From CAIZGX01 sp964430305 (lineage in GTDB: Bacteria > Bacteroidota > Bacteroidia > Flavobacteriales_D > Sanyastnellaceae), in contig CAYSEX010000004.1 of the NCBI GenBank assembly GCA_964430305.1, positions 1 to 64,000 of the forward strand: a stretch of DNA of 64,000 nucleotides. Direction: 5' to 3'. The notes under the pieces were generated by a model, which made no database searches, had not been told where the DNA came from, and saw only the letters and a list, made by a program, of their open reading frames with translations. Position numbers and translations under genes: made by a program. Below, piece after piece: positions 34,569-43,091 of the stretch; position 1 is the first letter of the stretch; each line of letters begins with the position of its first letter.

Positions 34569-35999
34569 TTATGCGATGCTTAATTTCTTTTCAAGATCTT
34601 CAAGATACTTTCTAAAGTGCTTGTCGGTTTCTTGTAAGTTATTTACTGTGCGACAAGCATGAAGCACTGTAGCGTGGTCTTTTCCTCCACAATGCGCGCC
34701 AATGCTAGCGAGACTGCTCTTGGTCATTTTCTTCGCAAAATACATGGCTATTTGACGTGCCTGAACAATTTCGCGTTTACGTGTTTTACTCTTCAGTAAT
34801 TCAATTGGCAAATCGAAATAATCACAAACAACTTTTTGAATGTAGTCAATGCTTACTTCGCGCGCTGTGTTCTTCACAAACTTATCAATCATCTGTTTAG
34901 CAAGATCAAGCGTAATGGCTTTCTTGTTCAGTGAAGATTGAGCAATTAAAGAGATGAGAGCACCTTCTAATTCGCGAATGTTTGTAGTAATGCTATAGGC
35001 TAAATATTCAACTACTTCATCTGGAAGATCAATACCATCTGCGTACATCTTCTTGCGAAGAATTGCAATACGCGTTTCCAGAGACGGACATTGCAAATCT
35101 GCGCTTAATCCCCATTTGAAACGAGAAAGAAGACGTTGTTCCATGCCCTGCAATTCAACAGGAGGCATGTCTGAAGTTAAGATGATTTGCTTTCCGCTTT
35201 GGTGAAGGTGATTGAAGATGTGGAAAAAGACATCTTGTGTTCGTTCTTTACCCGCGAAGAAATGCACGTCGTCAATGATCAAAACATCTATCATTTGATA
35301 AAAATGCGAGAAGTCATTGACCGTGCCGTTCTTCACGGCATCAATGAATTGATGGGTGAACGTTTCACTGTTCACGTAAAGAACGGTCTTCTCCGCAAAT
35401 TTGTTTTTAATCTCAAGACCTATAGCATGAGCCAAGTGCGATTTACCATATCCTGTTGCTCCGTAGATTAACAACGGATTAAAAGCTGTTCCTCCTGGTT
35501 TATTCGCCACCGCATATCCAGCACTGCGAGCCAAACGGTTGCAGTCACCTTCTACAAAATTTTCAAATGAATAATTCGGATTTAAATTCGAATCGATGTT
35601 TAATTTACGAAGGCCTGGAATAATAAACGGATTCTTAATGGGAACGTCACCTAAATCCAGAGGCATAGAAACAGGCGCGTTCTTAACCGCCTTTCTGTTG
35701 CTAGTAGGAATGTTAATGGTGTATGGTGTGCTTGAGGCTTGATTGTTTTCCATAATGATGGAATACTCCAATCTTCCTTCAGTACCCAATTCTTTTTTAA
35801 TGATTTTTTTGAGCAATGTAACATAATGCTCTTCCAACCACTCATAAAAAAACTGTGATGGAACTTGAATGGTTAAAACCTTATTCTCAAGCTTCACAGG
35901 TTTAATAGGTTCAAACCAGGTTTTAAATCCTTGGGCACTCACATTGTCTTTAATGACACTGAGGCAATTTTGCCAAACCTGATTGAAATCTTTAGTCAT
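34569..35999 (-). CDS. dnaA: chromosomal replication initiator protein DnaA
   Basis: This 476-residue AAA+ initiator has domain I (about 1-90, VWQNCLSVIKDNVSAQGFKTWFEPI), a linker, and domain III with Walker A GATGYGKSH near 180 and Walker B VLIIDDVHFF near 240. Domain IV carries the DnaA-box-binding signature GGKDHATVLHACRTV at the C-terminus. The Walker A Ser after Lys replaces the commoner Thr. It is monocistronic with a 235-bp upstream gap containing an inverted repeat but no clear DnaA boxes. dnaN is not adjacent. Confidence 0.97.
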   Translation of the reverse strand: MTKDFNQVWQNCLSVIKDNVSAQGFKTWFEPIKPVKLENKVLTIQVPSQFFYEWLEEHYVTLLKKIIKKELGTEGRLEYSIIMENNQASSTPYTINIPTSNRKAVKNAPVSMPLDLGDVPIKNPFIIPGLRKLNIDSNLNPNYSFENFVEGDCNRLARSAGYAVANKPGGTAFNPLLIYGATGYGKSHLAHAIGLEIKNKFAEKTVLYVNSETFTHQFIDAVKNGTVNDFSHFYQMIDVLIIDDVHFFAGKERTQDVFFHIFNHLHQSGKQIILTSDMPPVELQGMEQRLLSRFKWGLSADLQCPSLETRIAILRKKMYADGIDLPDEVVEYLAYSITTNIRELEGALISLIAQSSLNKKAITLDLAKQMIDKFVKNTAREVSIDYIQKVVCDYFDLPIELLKSKTRKREIVQARQIAMYFAKKMTKSSLASIGAHCGGKDHATVLHACRTVNNLQETDKHFRKYLEDLEKKLSIA

Positions 36000-36049
36000 A
36001 ATAATACCGGGTATGTAGTAAGGTTAAATAATATTTGTCTAGGTAATTG

Positions 36050-36074
36050 CTGAATTGGGTGCTACGCAATTCAG
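36050..36074. repeat. inverted repeat upstream of dnaA
   Basis: CTGAATTG (36050-36057) and CAATTCAG (36067-36074) form a perfect 8-bp inverted repeat with a 9-bp spacer, 51 bp before the dnaA ATG. It could be an operator or a hairpin in the dnaA leader. The remaining 36000-36234 gap is AT-rich with two copies of AAAGTGAAAAA and holds no ORF or TTATCCACA-like box that I can see. Confidence 0.5.
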
Positions 36075-36234
36075 AGTACAAAAGAAAGTGAAAAAAAGTG
36101 AAAAAAAAATCATTTAGGGTATTGACTTTATGGAATTTTTGATTAGCATTTTTTGAAATCTATGTTAACAAACTTGTTTGCACTTTTCTAGCTTCAAGTT
36201 GCGATACCAACGCTTTTCAATTTTTCTTTGAATT

Positions 36235-36654
36235 ATGAGTCAGTTATCAAAAGTTTTCATTTCTCATTTCACCGTAAGATACGCAGAAACAGATCGCATG
36301 GGATACCTTTATTACGGTCATTACGCCTCGTATTTTGAGGTAGCCAGGGTCAATGCATTGAAAGAACTAGGTGTGCGTTACAGAGATTTAGAAGATGATG
36401 GTTACTTGCTCCCAGTTCGAACATTTGAAGTGAATTATAAGCGACCTGCTCATTATGATGACGATTTAGAGATTCGAACAACCATTCGGGAGTTCAATGG
36501 CATAAAAATTCTTTTTTCTTTCGAGACCTACAGAGCGACCGAACTTCTAAATACAGCAAAGGTTGAATTGGTATTTGTAAATAAGACATCACTTCGACCC
36601 TGCGAGGCGCCTGAGAGTGTGAAAGAAATTTTAATTCAAGCTACAACGCCATAG
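36235..36654 (+). CDS. acyl-CoA thioesterase, YbgC/4-hydroxybenzoyl-CoA thioesterase family
   Basis: This 139-residue hotdog-fold protein has the 4HBT motif VRYAETDRMGYLYYGHYASYFEVAR at the N-terminus, with the catalytic Asp (ETDRMG) before the hotdog helix. It is of normal YbgC length. Homologues hydrolyse short or aromatic acyl-CoA thioesters. The tol-pal genes often next to ybgC are absent. It is divergent from dnaA and overlaps the convergent pirin gene by 14 bp. Confidence 0.88.
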   Translation: MSQLSKVFISHFTVRYAETDRMGYLYYGHYASYFEVARVNALKELGVRYRDLEDDGYLLPVRTFEVNYKRPAHYDDDLEIRTTIREFNGIKILFSFETYRATELLNTAKVELVFVNKTSLRPCEAPESVKEILIQATTP

Positions 36655-37531
36655 GTACTTCCATCAAAAGTATTTCTCCATCTGATAAGGACTTAACCTG
36701 AAAAGACTCTGTTTGAATAATTCCCAGTCCATCACGTGCGCTCATTTCTTGTCCGTCTATGTTCCATTTTCCACTTAATACAAACGCATACACTCCATTC
36801 TCTTTCGATTTAAGCGCATACGTTTGCTCAATGTTCGGGTCGAATTGGCCCAAATGAAACCATGCGTTTTGATGAATCCAAACTCCAGCATCTTGCGCAT
36901 GTGGAGAAAGAATTTGTTGAAGTTTGTTTTTCCGATCCTCTTCGTTCAGCATCAATTGATCGTATCGAGGTGTAACATTTTTTTTGTTCGGAAACACCCA
37001 AATCTGAAGAAAGTGAGTTTCTTCGTTCGAAAGCTTATTGTATTCACTGTGCGTAATGCCAGTACCTGCAGACATAACTTGTATTTCCCCTTTTTGAATA
37101 ACTGCTACATTGTTCATGCTGTCTTTATGCTCTAATGCACCTTTCAAGGGAATTGAAATGATTTCCATGTTGTCATGAGGGTGTGTTCCAAAACCACTTC
37201 CACCGGTGATTATATCGTCATTCAAAACACGCAATACACCGAAATGCATGCGTTCAGGATTGTAGTAATTGGCAAAACTAAAGGTGTGTCTGCTAGTAAG
37301 CCAACCGTGTTGTGCAAGTCCACGAGATTGTGCTGGATGGAAAATGTGATTGTTCATTATTTCTTCTTTCTGACTGGGTATGTGATTAAAACCAACATTT
37401 GGATTATTGAGCTCTGCTGTTAATGGAGCCAACTCGTCAATGTTGTTTTCAATGACCTTGGCCATAGCGGTTCCTGCAACAAGAACACTAGTGCCAACAA
37501 TGGTCTTTTTTAAAAATTCTTTGCGATCCAT
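36641..37531 (-). CDS. pirin family protein with N-terminal export signal
   Basis: The last 238 residues match the bicupin pirin/YhhW family (GLAQHGWLTSRHTFSFANYY; GFGTHPHDNMEI with two His metal ligands; SAGTGITHSEYN with His and Glu). Pirins bind iron and some have quercetinase activity. Unusually, about 58 residues precede the usual start, beginning MDRKEFLKKTIVGTSVLVAGTAMA, which looks like a Tat-type or lipoprotein-like export signal with an Arg-Lys rather than twin Arg pair. An internal Met59 corresponds to the normal pirin start. The protein may therefore act in the periplasm, or have two translation starts. It lies 36 bp after the cpsB-like gene. Confidence 0.85.
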   Translation of the reverse strand: MDRKEFLKKTIVGTSVLVAGTAMAKVIENNIDELAPLTAELNNPNVGFNHIPSQKEEIMNNHIFHPAQSRGLAQHGWLTSRHTFSFANYYNPERMHFGVLRVLNDDIITGGSGFGTHPHDNMEIISIPLKGALEHKDSMNNVAVIQKGEIQVMSAGTGITHSEYNKLSNEETHFLQIWVFPNKKNVTPRYDQLMLNEEDRKNKLQQILSPHAQDAGVWIHQNAWFHLGQFDPNIEQTYALKSKENGVYAFVLSGKWNIDGQEMSARDGLGIIQTESFQVKSLSDGEILLMEVPMAL

Positions 37532-37567
37532 AATTTGTTCTTTTCTGCTTTGAAAATAAACAACAAA

Positions 37568-38320
37568 TTAAAGCGTATGGTTCAACAACCTGCCCGATTC
37601 AATGAGTTTTTTTAAGATAGGAGATTGTCTCATCTGATTCAATAAACCAATATGTCCCAAATGGTGACAATCTGTTCCAATGAAATCAACCAAATCTGCC
37701 TCCACAAGTCTTTCAGCAATGATTCTTACATGAGGGCCGTAATGCCCGGTTAGGCAATTCGTATTGACTTGTAATGAAACTCCACGGTCAACAACATCCT
37801 CGTATTTTGAAAAGTTGTTGTGCCAGTATTCATATCGCTCCGGATGCGCGAGAATTGGTTTATATCCAGCTACCTGCAAATTGAAAACTGCCCGTCTGTA
37901 ATTCACTTGTTCATCATCGAATGAGAGTTCAAACAGAATACGGTTATCACCAAAAGTCAGTAAGTCTTCCTGCTCAATTAACGATTCGAAATGTGCATCA
38001 ACATAATACTCAGCCGCCGCTTGAAATCCAATGTGAATACCACGTCTCTCCAATTCACTTTTTACAATTGCTTCTTTCTCCCGAATAATTTGACTTGTAT
38101 TGGGATACATGTCCCAAAAAATATGGGGGGTAGTAATTAGCTTTTGATAACCCATTTCATGAAGATGCGAAATGAGTTCAATTGAATTTTCGAGATCTAC
38201 TGCCCCATCATCAATACCAGGTAATAAATGACTGTGCATGTCGGTACCAACCAAAGTGAATTGGAATAGCTCAACGAGAGCATCTTCTTTTTTTTGGAAT
38301 AATTTCGAAAATAAACTCAT
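37568..38320 (-). CDS. CpsB/CapC/YwqE-type tyrosine-protein phosphatase (PHP fold)
   Basis: The ATG at 38320 overlaps the rmlB stop as ATGA and gives 250 residues. PHP-domain metal motifs are visible: DMHSHLLPGIDDG, TTPHIF, HPERYEY and IGTDCHHLG. Members are manganese-dependent phosphatases that dephosphorylate the tyrosine kinase controlling polysaccharide export. The kinase/Wzc partner is not in the window. Coupling to rmlB supports a role in surface polysaccharide production. Confidence 0.9.
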   Translation of the reverse strand: MSLFSKLFQKKEDALVELFQFTLVGTDMHSHLLPGIDDGAVDLENSIELISHLHEMGYQKLITTPHIFWDMYPNTSQIIREKEAIVKSELERRGIHIGFQAAAEYYVDAHFESLIEQEDLLTFGDNRILFELSFDDEQVNYRRAVFNLQVAGYKPILAHPERYEYWHNNFSKYEDVVDRGVSLQVNTNCLTGHYGPHVRIIAERLVEADLVDFIGTDCHHLGHIGLLNQMRQSPILKKLIESGRLLNHTL

Positions 38321-39333
38321 GGTTTCGAAACCGAATTTACCCAATCTTGATTATCCATATACCATTGAATGGTCGATTTTAATTTTTGACGAAAATCACT
38401 GTTCGGACGCCAAGAGGTTTCGTTCAATATTTTTGAACTATCAATGGCATATCTTAGGTCATGTCCTAAACGATCAACAACAAATGAGATTAGGCTAGAA
38501 CTTGTACCAACTGCATTGCCTTTAATCTCATCGAATAATTCAATGATTAAATGTACCAAATCTAGATTGTTCCATTCATTGTTTCCGCCTATGCAATAGG
38601 TTTCTCCTGGTCGCCCCTCTTTCCACAAAATATATAGAGCATGCACATGGTCTTCAACCCAAAGCCAATCTCGAACATTCACCCCCTTACCATAAACAGG
38701 AATAAGAGTTTGATTCAATAAGCTATTTACGACTACCGGAATCAATTTCTCAGGAAATTGGTGAGTTCCAAAGTTGTTGCTACAATTTGAAATGATGATT
38801 GGCATTCCATACGTGTCCGCATATGCTCGAACGAAATGGTCGCTGCTTGCTTTACTCGCCGAATAAGGCGAGTGAGGGGCGTATGAAGTGCTTTCAGAAA
38901 ATTTACCATCGCTTCCAAGAGATCCGAAAACTTCATCAGTACTAATATGAAAAAAGAGTTTGCTACTTTGCTTGTTAAACCCTTGTTTTCGGGCTTCCTC
39001 TAATAAATTGACGGTGCCAAGTACGTTGGTGTGCACAAATGCAAGAGGACCCTGGATGCTTCTGTCTACGTGACTTTCAGCAGCCAAATGGAAAATACAA
39101 TTGAAATTGAATTGGCGAAATAACTGCTCACAATCTTGCTGATTGGAGATATCGCCCTTCACAAATTGAAAACCGGGGTGGCCTTGAACCTCAATTAAGT
39201 TCTCCAAATGTCCAGCATAGGTTAAGGCGTCAAAAACCACCACGTGTTCACCTTTTTCAATAAGGAGTTTCACCAAATGTGATCCAATGAAACCGGCACC
39301 ACCCGTGACCAATATTGTATTTGAATTATCCAA
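38317..39333 (-). CDS. rfbB: dTDP-glucose 4,6-dehydratase
   Basis: This 338-residue extended SDR carries the NAD motif GGAGFIGSHLVKLL, the catalytic HISTDEVFGSLG (Thr-Asp-Glu) and YSASKASSD (Tyr-x3-Lys), together with NCSNNFGTHQFPEKLIP, all typical of RmlB. It converts dTDP-glucose to dTDP-4-keto-6-deoxyglucose for rhamnose or other deoxysugars. The other rml genes are absent nearby. It follows the TonB-receptor gene by one base and overlaps the phosphatase gene by 4 nt. Confidence 0.93.
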   Translation of the reverse strand: MDNSNTILVTGGAGFIGSHLVKLLIEKGEHVVVFDALTYAGHLENLIEVQGHPGFQFVKGDISNQQDCEQLFRQFNFNCIFHLAAESHVDRSIQGPLAFVHTNVLGTVNLLEEARKQGFNKQSSKLFFHISTDEVFGSLGSDGKFSESTSYAPHSPYSASKASSDHFVRAYADTYGMPIIISNCSNNFGTHQFPEKLIPVVVNSLLNQTLIPVYGKGVNVRDWLWVEDHVHALYILWKEGRPGETYCIGGNNEWNNLDLVHLIIELFDEIKGNAVGTSSSLISFVVDRLGHDLRYAIDSSKILNETSWRPNSDFRQKLKSTIQWYMDNQDWVNSVSKP

Positions 39334-39334
39334 T

Positions 39335-41200
39335 TTACTTGTTGTTCAGGTTGAATTTGAATCCAATTCTATACCATCGACCAGGCATTTCAACAAAGCC
39401 TGAATCAATGTATTTTTTGTTCAATACATTCGTTAAATCCGCAGTCATTGAAACATTTTCACGCAGGTTCCAATTCAAACGAAGATCGAAAAGAGTATAG
39501 TTCGTTCCAATGAATCGGTGCACATATCTTCCTGCAAGTAAAGTTGAAAATGTTTTAGTCCATTGATATGAAATTTGTCCAACCAGCCTATGACGCGCGT
39601 GTTCAAATGCATATTTCGTTTCAATTCCTTCATCGAGAGAGAAATTAGCATCGAGATACATGTAGTTCAAACTAATGTTGGTTTTATCCATCACTTTCAT
39701 TGCCGCATTGAATTGCGCTCCTTTATACGCAACGGAAGTAAAATTAGAAGGTGCCCAAACGGTTGTACCCGTCTCACGTGTATAGGTAATAGCATCAATC
39801 ACTTGTCGGTAGAATGCACTTGCATTGAACTGAATTTTGCCAGACTTTCTCATGCCAACTTCTACATATCGGGCCATTTCAGCGTTTAATGAGTCATTGC
39901 CAATATTACCTGGCCCAACATAATACATTTCTGTAAAGGATGCCATTCTATTTCCAGTTCCTAAATTCGCATATGCCCGAATTGTATTGGAAATGGTTTG
40001 ATTGAATTCAATGCCTGGAAAAAATGAAAAGATATTCGAACTAGCTTTGTATTGACCATTCACCCCAGCAACTACTGTTGTTTTGTCACCCAAATTCACT
40101 TGCTGTTCAGCATAGGTATTAAAATAATAACGAGATCGTTTTCCAAGGTTGTTACTCGCAAGTATCTCGCCCCTCGATTCAACTCCAAGTCCTAAATTTC
40201 CCCATTTGTTTTTCTGACTTGCATGCAATTCAGCACCAGCCGTGGTTCCAAAGTGCCAATTTTGATAAACCTCAGGTTTATCTGCTATAAATACATAGTG
40301 ATCCGAATTGTACCGGTAATAGGCAAGTGGTCTCAAAGTCCATTTGTTTTTTTTGATGGAACTCTGCAACGCGAAATAAGATGTATGTACAGTTTCCACA
40401 GCATCTACATCATAAGGGGCCGCATAGAAGCCATTGGCTCCAAACTCATTGAAAAATGTTCCTCCAATGATATCAAGAAAATGGCCGTTGTTCAAATGCA
40501 CACGACCTTGATAATTCAATTTGTATTGTGTATTGGCAGAATTATATCGGTATCCATCATTTTTCAACAAACCAACTCCAATGGCATGCTGCGCTTTTTT
40601 CATTCCCCATGTGGCATTGGCCTGTATGCCTACGAGTGAATTGCCATTGCCATTATTATCTTTGGGATCTGCAATTCCCGTAAAAGTCTCAAAAGAACTG
40701 GAATAGGTATTCGGATTCTTAGTTACAATGTTTATGGCTCCCGCTAAGGCATTTGATCCATATAGCCTTCCTGCAGCTCCATAGGTAATTTCAATGCGTT
40801 CAATTTGATTGATATCTACTGGTAAATTCATGAGGTGATGCCCAGTCTGAGCATCGCGCATTGGAATGCCATTAACCAACAATAGAGTTTGTTCAAATCC
40901 CGCTCCTTGCAATGAAAGGTCTGCTTGAGCACCCAAAACGCCACGTTCGTCTAAATCAATTCCTGCCACATAAGTCAAAACCTCTGCAATTGTCTTTACG
41001 GGTAAAGCTTGTATGTCGGCACTTGAAATAATTTGAACCGTATGTCCCTCATTCATCAGCGGTTGATCGGCAAATCGTTTTTCAGTGATTTGTAGCGTGG
41101 TGAAATTCAACGTGTCATTCGCTAGAAATTGAGCTTTGGACATGAAAGATCCAAATATCAGAATGGAGCAAGCAATTGATTTTAGTTTGAAGTTACTCAT
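39335..41200 (-). CDS. TonB-dependent outer-membrane receptor (BtuB-like)
   Basis: I start at ATG 41200, giving 621 residues with a signal peptide (MSNFKLKSIACSILIFGSFMSKAQ). The plug domain (about 25-160) shows IAEVLTYVAGIDLDERGV and IERIEITYGAAGRLYGSNALAGAINIVTK, the conserved plug pattern. The rest is a 22-strand barrel ending in an aromatic residue region (WYRIGFKFNLNNK). Size and plug resemble BtuB and siderophore receptors, but no cobalamin riboswitch or transporter genes are present, so the ligand is unknown. It leads a minus-strand unit with rmlB and the CpsB-like phosphatase. Confidence 0.9.
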   Translation of the reverse strand: MSNFKLKSIACSILIFGSFMSKAQFLANDTLNFTTLQITEKRFADQPLMNEGHTVQIISSADIQALPVKTIAEVLTYVAGIDLDERGVLGAQADLSLQGAGFEQTLLLVNGIPMRDAQTGHHLMNLPVDINQIERIEITYGAAGRLYGSNALAGAINIVTKNPNTYSSSFETFTGIADPKDNNGNGNSLVGIQANATWGMKKAQHAIGVGLLKNDGYRYNSANTQYKLNYQGRVHLNNGHFLDIIGGTFFNEFGANGFYAAPYDVDAVETVHTSYFALQSSIKKNKWTLRPLAYYRYNSDHYVFIADKPEVYQNWHFGTTAGAELHASQKNKWGNLGLGVESRGEILASNNLGKRSRYYFNTYAEQQVNLGDKTTVVAGVNGQYKASSNIFSFFPGIEFNQTISNTIRAYANLGTGNRMASFTEMYYVGPGNIGNDSLNAEMARYVEVGMRKSGKIQFNASAFYRQVIDAITYTRETGTTVWAPSNFTSVAYKGAQFNAAMKVMDKTNISLNYMYLDANFSLDEGIETKYAFEHARHRLVGQISYQWTKTFSTLLAGRYVHRFIGTNYTLFDLRLNWNLRENVSMTADLTNVLNKKYIDSGFVEMPGRWYRIGFKFNLNNK

Positions 41201-41217
41201 GTGTTCAATATTTTCCA

Positions 41218-41250
41218 CAAATCTAATTCATTCGTACTTTCGTAGCCTCA
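41218..41250 (-). promoter_or_regulatory. promoter of the TonB-receptor/rmlB/cpsB-like unit
   Basis: On the minus strand TTG (41250-41248) precedes TAGATTTG (41225-41218), a perfect TAnnTTTG, by 22 nt. It lies 17 bp before the ATG at 41200 and overlaps the divergent element for the TPR gene. Confidence 0.55.
41235..41242 (+). promoter_or_regulatory. possible -7 element for the TPR gene
   Basis: TACTTTCG lies 17 bp before the ATG at 41260, identical to the octamer before the gene at 11536. It is face to face with the minus-strand promoter in a 59-bp divergent gap. Confidence 0.4.
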
Positions 41251-41259
41251 ATTTTAGAC

Positions 41260-41793
41260 ATGAACAAAATAATCAAATTTGCAGTCGCTGGAGCTACATT
41301 ATTTTATACCAGTTATGAATTTGCTACAGGGCATTGGGGAATAGGTATTGCCATGCTCATACCAACGGCTATTCTAGTTTTTGCTTGCACGCGAAGTACG
41401 AGAATGATGATGGTATTTTACTTTTCCCAACTTCAAAAAATAGAGAAAGCCAAGAAATGGTTAGATAAAATCAAAGAAAGTGACCTTTGGCCCAATCAAA
41501 GAGGGTATTATTACTTTCTCAAGGGAAGTATGGAGGCGCAATCCAATAGCATTGCTGAATCTGAGCGTTACATGAAAAAAGCGTTAGAATTGGGTTTGAA
41601 ACGTGATGAGGATAAGGCCATGATATATCTTCAATTGGCTTCACTATCGCTATCAAAAGGAAAAATTCAATTGGCTAAGAATCACATTGCAACAGCGAAG
41701 AATTTAGACGCAAAGGGTATGTTGAAAAGTGAAATCAAGCAAGTGGAAAAGTATATAAAATCAGGGCCACAAGTGGCACGAAGAAGTTATTAA
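41260..41793 (+). CDS. membrane-anchored TPR-like protein
   Basis: This 177-residue protein has two short hydrophobic segments (about 5-24 and 28-43) followed by a cytoplasmic helical region with tetratricopeptide-like repeats: GYYYFLKGSMEAQSNSIAESERYMKKALELG and AMIYLQLASLSLSKGKIQLAKNHI. It is a scaffold-type protein of unknown partner. It sits 2 bp before the TviB-like dehydrogenase gene, so the two are probably cotranscribed. Confidence 0.75.
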   Translation: MNKIIKFAVAGATLFYTSYEFATGHWGIGIAMLIPTAILVFACTRSTRMMMVFYFSQLQKIEKAKKWLDKIKESDLWPNQRGYYYFLKGSMEAQSNSIAESERYMKKALELGLKRDEDKAMIYLQLASLSLSKGKIQLAKNHIATAKNLDAKGMLKSEIKQVEKYIKSGPQVARRSY

Positions 41794-41795
41794 TC

Positions 41796-43091
41796 ATGAT
41801 TCAGGAACTTCAGTCGAAAAGTAAATCGCTTTGCGTAGTTGGTTTAGGCTATGTAGGATTGCCAATTGCACTTGAATTTGCTAAAAATTTTCGTGTCGTA
41901 GGATTCGATATCAATCAAGAACGTGTTGACCTCATGCGGAAGGGAATAGATCCTTCAAAGGAGCTAGATTCTTCCGCTTTCGAAAATTGTGACATCGTAT
42001 TCACATCCAATGAAGCGGATTTGAAAGATGTTGGTTTTTATGTGGTGGCTGTTCCAACACCAATCAACAACATGAATCTTCCCGATTTAACTCCTGTGTT
42101 GAGTGCGTCTAGAACGGTAGGAAGAAATTTAAAGAAGGGAGATTATGTTGTGTATGAAAGTACCGTATACCCTGGCTGCACTGAAGATGATTGTGTTCCA
42201 ATATTGGAGGAGCTCTCAGGTTTGAAATTTGGTATTGACTTTAAAGTAGGCTACAGTCCCGAAAGAATTAATCCAGGTGATAAACACAATACCCTTCGAA
42301 CCATCATGAAGGTGGTAAGTGGCTGCGATGAAGAATCATTGAATATTATTTCTCAAGTGTATGAGACGGTAGTAGACGCAGGTGTTTACAAAGCATCCTC
42401 TATTAAAGTAGCTGAGGCGTGTAAAATCATTGAAAACACCCAGCGCGACGTGAACATTGCTTTGGTGAATGAATTGTCGTTGATTTTCAATCGAATGGGC
42501 ATTAACACATTTGATGTGCTTCAAGCCGCCGGAACAAAATGGAATTTCTTGAAATTTACCCCCGGCTTAGTTGGAGGTCATTGTATTGGCGTTGATCCGT
42601 ATTACCTGGTATACAAGGCAAAGAAAGTAGGTTACTTTTCGAAGGTAATAAGCAGTGCAAGGTATGTGAATGACAGTATGGGTTTCTATGTGGGAAAGCA
42701 AACGGTAAAGAAAATTTTAGAGCAAGGAAAGAACGCCTTGGAAGCTAAAGTTTTAGTCTTGGGTGCCACATTCAAGGAGAATGTATCTGATATACGAAAC
42801 TCGAAAGTGGTTGATATTATTCGGGAACTAGAAAGTTTTAGTGTTCACGTAGATGTAATGGACCCACATGCCGATGCTCAAGAATTAAATCACGAATACG
42901 GTTTTAACCTGGTCGAAAAACCCAAATCGGGTGCGTATGACGCCATAATATTAGCAGTTGCCCACACCAATTTTATTGGTTTGGACGAAACGTATTTCCA
43001 AGATTTGTTAGCGAATGGTGAAGGGGTATTCATGGATTTAAAAGGTTTGTATCGTAACAAGTTTTCAAAACTGAAATACTGGAGTTTGTAA
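41796..43091 (+). CDS. UDP-N-acetyl-hexosamine 6-dehydrogenase (TviB/WbpO-like)
   Basis: This 431-residue nucleotide-sugar dehydrogenase has the NAD motif VVGLGYVGLPIALEFA, the VVYESTVYPGCTEDDC motif typical of TviB/WbpO enzymes and an active-site Cys in LVGGHCIGVDPYYL near 264. It differs clearly from the Ugd at 8667. Relatives oxidise UDP-GlcNAc or UDP-GalNAc to the uronate for Vi-type or O-antigen polysaccharide. Its stop shares one base with the ferritin-like/VIT1 gene. A uronate product would be consistent with the WbpD-like enzyme at 7105. Confidence 0.88.
   Translation: MIQELQSKSKSLCVVGLGYVGLPIALEFAKNFRVVGFDINQERVDLMRKGIDPSKELDSSAFENCDIVFTSNEADLKDVGFYVVAVPTPINNMNLPDLTPVLSASRTVGRNLKKGDYVVYESTVYPGCTEDDCVPILEELSGLKFGIDFKVGYSPERINPGDKHNTLRTIMKVVSGCDEESLNIISQVYETVVDAGVYKASSIKVAEACKIIENTQRDVNIALVNELSLIFNRMGINTFDVLQAAGTKWNFLKFTPGLVGGHCIGVDPYYLVYKAKKVGYFSKVISSARYVNDSMGFYVGKQTVKKILEQGKNALEAKVLVLGATFKENVSDIRNSKVVDIIRELESFSVHVDVMDPHADAQELNHEYGFNLVEKPKSGAYDAIILAVAHTNFIGLDETYFQDLLANGEGVFMDLKGLYRNKFSKLKYWSL

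Noticed and set aside
36085..36113. AAAGTGAAAAA direct repeats as a regulatory element
   Set aside because: Two short A-rich copies in an AT-rich gap; too simple to support a function.
36000..36234. Replication origin next to dnaA
   Set aside because: AT-rich, but no DnaA boxes and no dnaN or other origin-linked genes visible; not supported.
39335..41259. Cobalamin riboswitch upstream of the BtuB-like receptor or of mutA (24078-24144)
   Set aside because: The gaps are only 59 and 67 bp, too short for a B12 riboswitch of about 200 nt, and no B12 box is visible.
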